From Begonia masoniana (Eukaryota; Streptophyta; Magnoliopsida; Cucurbitales; Begoniaceae): a stretch of DNA of 64,000 bases. Every line of letters begins with the position of its first letter. Within the stretch, counting starts at the first letter, position 1. The DNA lies in the NCBI GenBank assembly GCA_022432975.1, contig CM039503.1, forward strand, positions 43,415,869 to 43,479,868, in the 5' to 3' direction. The notes beneath the pieces are model-generated. The model saw nothing but the letters and a program-made list of their open reading frames with translations. It was not told the origin of the DNA and did no database searches. The position numbers and the translations under genes were made by a program. Of this stretch, positions 58,450-64,000 are shown piece by piece.

Positions 58450-59538
58450 TCATTTCATTAACAGTTGAGATAAAACTATACCTGGAATAGCTAAAAGCTT
58501 GGCCTCATCATCAACGTCACCCGGCTCAATGAAGGCAAACATCCTCGGGGCAACCCTCTTCTGATCGGTAACCGTCTTTGGACAATTATGGGCATAGTGG
58601 CCTACCTCGCCACATCTAAAACATCGGTCCATCCCCAATCTACACACGCCAAAATGGGCCTTCTGGCACTTCAGGCATACGGGCCTCTCAATAGTCTCCC
58701 GAATTTGCTTTCCTCTTCTCTGGTCGCCCTTTTCGTCATAAGGCCTCTTAACGCCCCTTTGTTGCTGTTGTTGTTGTCCTCTTGGCTGCCAGCCCACGTT
58801 CTGAGGTCGAGGCTGGATTTCTCGAAAGAACCCCCTATCAGGCTCCCTCGGTCTGACACAAGTTTGCTCCGCTGCTTCAAATTCCAAAGCCCTAGCCACA
58901 ATCTCCGTATAGGGCACGTTCCACACCCCTGATATGACGATGTTTTTTCGGATCTCTGGATCTAGTCCTTGCATCAATCAACGCACCTTGTCCTCGTTAT
59001 AACTCACCATGCGTGGTGCAAACCGAGATAGGGCCTCAAACCTCCTGACATATTCGGTAACTGAACCAGTCTGCCATAACTGCATGAACTCCATTATCTT
59101 AGCTTCTCGTACTGTACGGCTGAAGTACTTTTCAAAAAACACAATTCTGAATCTCTCCCAACTCATCAACGTCACATCGGTTGTTACCTTGATGGAGTCC
59201 CACCAAAACCTAGCATCCAACGCTAAATGGAAGGTGACGCACGCGACTTTCTCCCTATTCTCTATTTTCGCATACACCAACATGTCTTCCATAGTCCGAA
59301 CCCACTCCTCAGCAATAGAGGGGTCCGAAGACTGTCCATCGAAAATCGAAGGTCGCAACATCTGAAACCTCTCCATACTGCTATTGTTTGGAACGACTAT
59401 ATCTTGGGCTATCTGGTTCACACGGTCTATTAGGCTCTCAATTTGTTGTGCCTGCCTGTCCATATGCCGGGCCTGACGATTCAATAAATCTTTCAGTCTA
59501 TCTAGGGCTTTGTCCCTGGAGTCTCTACCTCGGACCAT
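58450..59538 (-). pseudogene. Ty3/gypsy gag with a single TGA
   Basis: Start ATG 59538 (MVRGRDSRDKALDRLKDLL), a coiled-coil-like glutamine-rich stretch (HMDRQAQQIESLIDRVNQI), the capsid domain (AEEWVRTMEDMLVYAKI, TFHLALDARFWWDSIK, FFEKYFSRTVREAKIMEFM, VRRFEALSRFAPR), a Q/R-rich linker and a zinc knuckle CFRCGEVGHYAHNC (about 58615-58574). The only lesion is TGA at 58978-58980 between KVR and LMQGLDPE, possibly CGA to TGA. Otherwise 362 codons are open to the stop at 58450. Gag alone could package RNA of other elements if expressed. No protease domain follows. Confidence 0.88.
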
Positions 59539-59685
59539 TTTATAATTCCTATAAAGGTTAAAACAAATAATCCTAAAAAATTAAAATCACGAAAAGCATT
59601 TAAACGTACTTACAGTTGAGGAAGCATGTTCGTGTAGTGGCTTGCGCAGTTGAGCAGTCTACAGAACCGATTTTAAAATCCGGGA
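59539..59685 (-). other. Leader of the gag-only element
   Basis: 147 bases between gag start and primer site; no features beyond an A-rich run before the ATG. Confidence 0.6.
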
Positions 59686-59697
59686 GCTCTGATACCA
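59686..59697 (-). promoter_or_regulatory. Primer binding site of the gag-only element
   Basis: Minus strand TGGTATCAGAGC, a 12-base perfect match to the initiator tRNA-Met complement, two bases from the right LTR. Confidence 0.9.
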
Positions 59698-59699
59698 TT

Positions 59700-60284
59700 T
59701 GTAACGACCCATTTCCCCAGCAAGATATTGTTCGCTCTGGGGATTGGGCCGTAGCCCAATATCCTCCCCTCACGGCTTTGTTTGGCGAGAACTTCCTGGA
59801 AGGTCACCCAACCTGGAATTGCTCTCGCCGAAGCACTTTTAACTTCGGAGTTCTTATGGGATCCGTTGTCAATTGTGCCCCAAAACGTGTCTTGCTATGT
59901 TGGGAGGGTCTCTTTACATATGTTTCATTTACACATACTTCCCCAAGCAATGTGGGATTATGACGACCCCCTTTTTACGACCTGTCACCTTCCGGTTCGC
60001 CCGCGCAGACGTACCGTCATCTGGATTCTGGTTCGTGTAGCCATCGTACACATACTTGCACATTCGGGTCATCACAATCACCCCCCCTCAGGGGCCCAAC
60101 GTCCTCGTTGGCCACATTTCCGGTTGGGTATAGGCTCTGATACCATTTCTTTTGTTTTCTTTCTCACCAATTATCTCTATCCCTTTTTAATTTCCTTTCA
60201 TTAAATTTACCCATTAATCCAAATATTCACGACCACTTCATTTCCACAAAATAACATTTCTGTACATTCGTAAAAATCGAGCCG
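59700..60284 (-). mobile_element. 5' LTR of the gag-only element, outer end missing
   Basis: Matches 55748-56332 throughout with scattered substitutions, then stops at CGAGCCG. The last 20 bp (minus-strand TGTAACACCCGAGAATTTAG) are replaced by the next module. So transcription would start in foreign sequence or not at all. Confidence 0.88.
59786..59864 (-). other. 5S rRNA-derived segment in the right LTR
   Basis: Second copy of the 5S-like segment, nearly identical to 55834-55912 (CGGCGAGAGC instead of CAGCGAGAGC near the middle, GGAAGTTCTC kept). Its presence in both LTRs shows it was part of the element when it transposed. Confidence 0.88.
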
Positions 60285-61595
60285 ATGAAAAATAGAAATA
60301 GAAAGGGTGAATTTAAGTGGGTTTTCACGGTGAAAGGCAAAAAAAAAAAGAAAAACCCATTTTCCTTCTCTCTCCTTTTCTCTCCTCTCTCTCGGCGAAA
60401 GCAGCAAACAAGAAGACATCTCCCTCCTCCGATTTCTTCAACCTTAAGGTAACTTCTCTTCCATTTTCATGGGTTTTGAGTTTGTTGATTAGTGGTAGTA
60501 TTATTGATGGGTTTTAGAGGGATTGATTGAAGATTGATAAACCCTAGTTGAGATTCAAAATTCTTAGTTTGTTTTCTGGTTTTCTTCCCTAAGTTGATGA
60601 TTTAGGAAGCTATAACCATGTATGGGTGAATTTTATTTGAAGGAATTTGGTTATTTTGGATGTTTGATAAAAATCGGATTTAGGGTTTTACATGGCAGAT
60701 TCGGTTTTGAAAAATTTCGGCTATGCTGATGATATTGGGTTGTTAAATAAATTTTACCATTTAACAATAGACACTCTAAGGTTTGCATAGCATCTTGAAT
60801 CATCAAATTTGGACATATATTCAATTTATTACGAATTTTTGAAGTTGGATAAAAATTACGATTCAAAAACTGGGCAGTTTCGGTTTTCTTGTGAACTTAC
60901 CTAGCTCGTGATTTTTATTTGGTTAAATAAATTGTTCCATTGGATAGGGGACTCTTAAAGGAGTTCATAGCAACTTGAATCACTCGATTTCATTAAGAAT
61001 TGATTTAGTTATGAATTTTTGAAGTTGTTGTTTAAAAACTGAAAAATTTCCGCGGTCAGTTCGGTTTTCGGTTTTCTGCCCCGATTCTGTTTTGTTTTGG
61101 TATAAATGGATGATTCCATGTTAAAATAGGCATAACTAGGTTTCCAAAACAGGTTGTATCATTGAAAACGAATAAAAATTGAGAGTTACGACCATTTGAA
61201 GTTTACCCAATTTTATAGTGTAAATCCGAAAATTTTGGTATGCGTTTTAAGTGTTTAATTTTGATGTCTTGATTAGGTTACTTATGGTTAGCAAAAGTAA
61301 GGCCAAAGACTTTCAAGCTCGAATTTGCTAAGGACCCGAGGTAAGTTCTCGTGACATACTGTGGCCGATTGGCCTACACCATACGTCGATGTTGCGTTGA
61401 GGATTGTGGAGCTTTGTTTGTTTATATGTTTTGGTTGGGTAGTTTAGGGTTAGTTGTTTTGTAGGATATGTTTGTATTGTTTTGATGGTACCCACGTTGT
61501 ATGTTTATGTTACGCTTCTATTGACAAGCATCATCGTTTTACAAATGTCATGAAAAAATGGATTTATGCATGGATTTCATGAAAGAAAAGAAAAT

Positions 61596-61770
61596 GTGAC
61601 GACTAAAATGAGATGACTAAGACGACTGAAATGAGACGACTAAGACGACTATGACGACTGAAATGAGATGACTATGATGACTGAAATGAGACGACTATCT
61701 GATAAATGAATGCATGATCTGATAAATGAAATGAATGTACGATCTGATAAATGAAATGAATGCACAGAAG
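61596..61770 (+). repeat. Short tandem repeats in the LTR intron-like region
   Basis: GACGACTAAGACGACTGAAATGA-like words, then GATCTGATAAATGAAATGAA units (at least three). Confidence 0.85.
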
Positions 61771-62473
61771 TTCATAAAAATTGCATATACATGTTCATGC
61801 ATTGTCATTTACGTAAAATTTACTGAGATTTATTCTCATAGGTGTCTCTATGGTGTAGGTGAACCCGAAACAGGTGAAGAAGATGTTCCTCTATTAGATG
61901 ATCACGCTGGTTGAAGAAGGATGCCCGTGGGAGTGCGCTGGCGCAGTTGATACGATTTTGACCCGTGGGGATGTAAGTAAACGTTTTGAGGGTTGGATAG
62001 ATAGAAACGTAGGAAGATTGTAAAGATAAAACATTTTAGGATGTTTGGTTCTGGCTAGTTGATAGATAAATGTTTTGATGTTTTGGAAATCGTTTTCTGT
62101 TAAACAGGTGGAAATCGTTTTCTGTTAAACAGGTGGAAATGTTTGGTTTTTAAACAGATCCACAAAGTTTGTTTTCACGAAAGTTTATTTTGTTTTTAAA
62201 CACGTTCTAGGATATGTTTTGGGTCGTTTAATTGGTGGTTGATGAAATGAGAAACGAGTAGAATTACGAATGATGATATGTAGAAGTGTTTTTATTGGTT
62301 TAATTGGTGTTAGAGGTAAGTTAAAGGAAGAAGGAAATGTAGATGTATTGAAGTGGGTGTGTGCAGGGGATGAGAAAACAATGGAGGAATGCTCTCTGGA
62401 ATTCTCGAATTCCAGAGACCATGCAGGGAGAAAATAAAGGAGGCAATTCTCTGGAAGAAAGTCCAGAGAGTGT

Positions 62474-62602
62474 GCCGATCGATCGCCACAAAAGGCGATC
62501 GATCGGCAGCTGATGATCGCCCAAAGATTTGGGCGATCGATCGCCCCTCAATTTTTACAATGGGCGATCGATCGCCTGCCAAAGGGGCGATCGATCGCTG
62601 GA
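62474..62602. repeat. Cluster of GGCGATCGATCGCC palindromes
   Basis: Five near-perfect palindromes of 12-16 bp, some paired into longer hairpins (GCGATCGATCGCC...). Same position in the LTR as the array at 12748-12995 in the related copy. Confidence 0.85.
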
Positions 62603-63019
62603 CAAATGTCCCTTATGCCCTTATGCCCTCTAGTGTTTGGCCGATTCTTTTAATTGTTTTATATAATGATTTTAAGCTTTATTTCAATTGTTTTATAATT
62701 TGTTTTAAGTTTTATTTAAATGGTTTAAAAACATAGACTTCAACGATTTCGATTTTAAAAGTTTTAATTCCGCACAAATGTTATGAAACTTATGAAATTT
62801 ATAAAGTTTAAAAAATAATAATAATAATAATAATAATAATACGGTAAAATTAGAATACGGGTAAGGGTCGTTACATAGAGTCTCTTTTTGGTCTATCAGT
62901 AGAAGTTGGGTGTTTTGTCTGTCGGCAGATGTTGGAGGATTGAATCATCCGACTGACGTCATCGGAAGATGTCTTCAGTAGAAGTCATCGGAAGATGTAA
63001 GCAGTAAGTTTGTCGTTTT

Positions 63020-63323
63020 GTGATCGGTGTGAGTTAGATGAACGAATCATCCGGCTTACGTCATCGGTAGAAGTGTATAATAAGTTTGTCTTTTTGTGAT
63101 CGGTGTGAGTTAGATGAATGAATCATCCGGCTTACGTCATCGGTAGAAGTGTATAATAAGCTCGTCGTTTTGTGATCGGTGTGAGTTAGATGAATGAATC
63201 ATCCGGCTTACGTCATCGGTAGAAGTGTATAATAAGTTTGTCGTTTTGTGATCGGTGTGAGTTAGATGAATGAATCATCCGGCTTACGTCATCAGTAGAA
63301 GAGTACAATAAGCTTGTCGTTTT
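63020..63323 (+). repeat. Tandem repeat, 76 bp unit, four copies
   Basis: GTGATCGGTGTGAGTTAG recurs at 63020, 63096, 63172 and 63248, exactly 76 bp apart, and GTGATCGGTG once more at 63324. Each unit has GGCTTACGTCATCGGTAG. It is the 3' array of the Tekay LTR. Confidence 0.95.
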
Positions 63324-63677
63324 GTGATCGGTGGAAGCCTTCAGTTTCTGTTTCCACCCCCTTTTCGTTGACTTTGTTTATCGGTAGATGCGTTTGACTC
63401 TTACGAATTTTCAAGTTTTCACGCTTAAGTCTTGATCTCTTTTGGCCGAATTATTTCTTAATATTTTAACCGATTATTCAAACACTGTTTCATAGTTCTG
63501 CTTAATTCTGTTTTGCTCAAAAGAATTTCCGCTGCAAGATTTTAAATGTTTTTGAGATTTTAGAAAAATGCCAAATTTTGACTTTCGAGCGAAGTTTTAA
63601 ATTTGGTCCAAAATTTCTCAGTTACGTTCGGATTATGTGTAACGAACTGGGTTCAGAGGACTCGAGGGGTTACAGTA

Positions 63678-63689
63678 TGGTATCAGAGA
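63678..63689 (+). promoter_or_regulatory. Primer binding site of the rightmost Tekay element
   Basis: TGGTATCAGAGA, three bases after the LTR end at 63674, as in 25819-25830. Confidence 0.85.
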
Positions 63690-63828
63690 CATTCAGTTAA
63701 ACCGTTTAAAAGATTACTCATCAGTGCCGATCGTCGCATGGGAGCACTCCAACAACTTTAAGTGTTTATGTTAACCTTAGTTATTAGATGTCTATGAGAG
63801 TAGTTAACCTTGAACAGAAGTATAGAAA

Positions 63829-63982
63829 ATGGCTAGACGACCAGGAAGACCAAGAGTACCAAGAGAGATGCCCAACTTAAAAGCTGAGGAAGATCCTAGC
63901 GTGATTAGGAATCTGACAGATCTGGTGCGTCAGTAGTCTGATCAGTTAGGTGTGCTGTTGAACCGAGAGGTACAAGGAAGTG
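63829..63982 (+). pseudogene. Tekay gag start, interrupted
   Basis: ATG 63829 gives MARRPGRPRVPREMPNL, close to the gag at 25969. CAG to TAG at 63934-63936 stops it, and another LTR is inserted at 63983 in the same frame region (VLLNREVQGS). The rest lies beyond the window or the new insertion. Confidence 0.85.
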
Positions 63983-64000
63983 TGTAACGACCCCGGAGGG
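63983..64000 (+). mobile_element. Start of another LTR inserted in the gag
   Basis: TGTAACGACCCCGGAGGG begins exactly where the gag homology stops; only 18 bases are in the window. The TGTAACGACCC start equals the left end of the composite at 55748. Confidence 0.6.

Larger units (their letters stand above)
55748..62874. mobile_element. 7.1 kb composite insertion, TSD TAGAG: 5S-containing gag element fused to another LTR
   Basis: TAGAG stands at 55743-55747 and 62875-62879, and joining the flanks restores the host LTR. The ends are perfect 11 bp inverted termini TGTAACGACCC / GGGTCGTTACA. Inside are two modules: a minus-strand gag-only element (55748-60284) whose right LTR lacks its last ~20 bp, and a plus-strand 2.6 kb LTR module (60285-62874) of the 12524/40386 family. 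History is unclear: nesting near the LTR start followed by recombination between the identical TGTAACGACCC ends is one explanation. Confidence 0.75.
60285..62874 (+). mobile_element. LTR module (2.6 kb) of the 12524/40386 family, plus strand
   Basis: Leader-like CT-rich start (60365-60420), donor CGAG/GTAAGTTC (61341), GGCCGATTGGCC palindrome just downstream (61364-61375), acceptor GGTGTAG (ends 61858), short acidic frame (EPETGEEDVPLLDDHAG, stop TGA 61912), the block GATGCCCGTGGGAGTG, GATCGATC palindromes and the end AAGGGTCGTTACA. Close to full LTR length; only its 5' tip is unidentified. No genes. Confidence 0.8.
54475..63674 (+). mobile_element. Tekay-type 5' LTR, split by the composite insertion 55748-62874
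   Basis: First part 54475-55747 starts TGTAACACCCGATT; second part 62880-63674 ends GAGGGGTTACA. With one TAGAG counted the LTR is about 2.07 kb, the length of its relatives at 23720. It keeps the exon-like block 54966-55015, the GATGTAG acceptor (ends 55394), the acidic short frame to TAG 55439-55441 and a 3' tandem array. ATCAT (54470-54474) would be the left TSD; the right end is beyond the window. Confidence 0.88.

Noticed and set aside
63020..63323. 76 bp periodic repeat as satellite DNA
   Set aside because: Only four units and confined to the LTR 3' array; not a centromeric or subtelomeric satellite.

Overview
The window is plant nuclear DNA, almost certainly from a flowering dicot. 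It is AT-rich and holds many nested LTR retrotransposons with initiator-tRNA primer sites, DNA transposons with target duplications, and pieces of plant genes (chloroplast ferredoxin, a MORF organelle RNA-editing factor, a UDP-glycosyltransferase, a potato-inhibitor-I protease inhibitor). The inhibitor resembles cucurbit members of its family, which is only weak evidence for a cucurbit. One host gene appears intact: the inhibitor at 39116-39441 (minus). Everything else coding is a relic or transposon-derived.

Layout. 1-4895: a Tekay-type LTR nested in a decayed Reina-like chromovirus. 4975-5327: MORF pseudogene. 6436-6897: ferredoxin gene with one premature stop and a G-box upstream. 8838-16538: complete Ty1/copia element on the minus strand (TSD CCATG), itself hit by a 2.6 kb solo LTR (12524-15106, TSD AGAAC). 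17750-20460: an unidentified broken reading frame, a MuDR transposase relic and a hAT transposase relic. 22977-36224: a Mutator-like element with 151 bp inverted ends and the 9 bp duplication TTTTATATA. About 2.05 kb of it is original and carries host-gene fragments (Pack-MULE); it was later split by a complete Tekay element (23720-32579, TSD CAGTT) and by a solo LTR (33460-35786, TSD ACTCA). 39116-39441: protease inhibitor gene. 40386-42832: solo LTR (TSD TAAGG) inside older LTR-like sequence. 45380-53945: two truncated copia relics (SIRE-like, then Tork-like), with a solo LTR at 46499-48807 and a foldback Mutator MITE at 51954-52800 (TSD TTCTAGAAA). 54475-64000: a Tekay 5' LTR and the start of its gag, split at TAGAG by a 7.1 kb composite (55748-62874). 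This composite joins a gag-only element whose LTRs contain a 5S-rRNA-derived segment to a 2.6 kb LTR of another family. A further LTR starts at 63983.

The most interesting signals are three. (1) A 5S-rRNA-like Pol III promoter segment lies in the LTRs of a gag-bearing element, a Cassandra-like feature not expected next to a gag gene. (2) Diverged LTR families share an embedded exon-intron layout, with a donor, a branch-like CTTAC/TTACTGA and an acceptor GATGTAG, ending in a short acidic reading frame. (3) The Pack-MULE is nested three layers deep and every layer is dated by its own target duplication. The repeats work as a stratigraphy rather than as a pathway; no operon-like or multi-gene functional system is visible.
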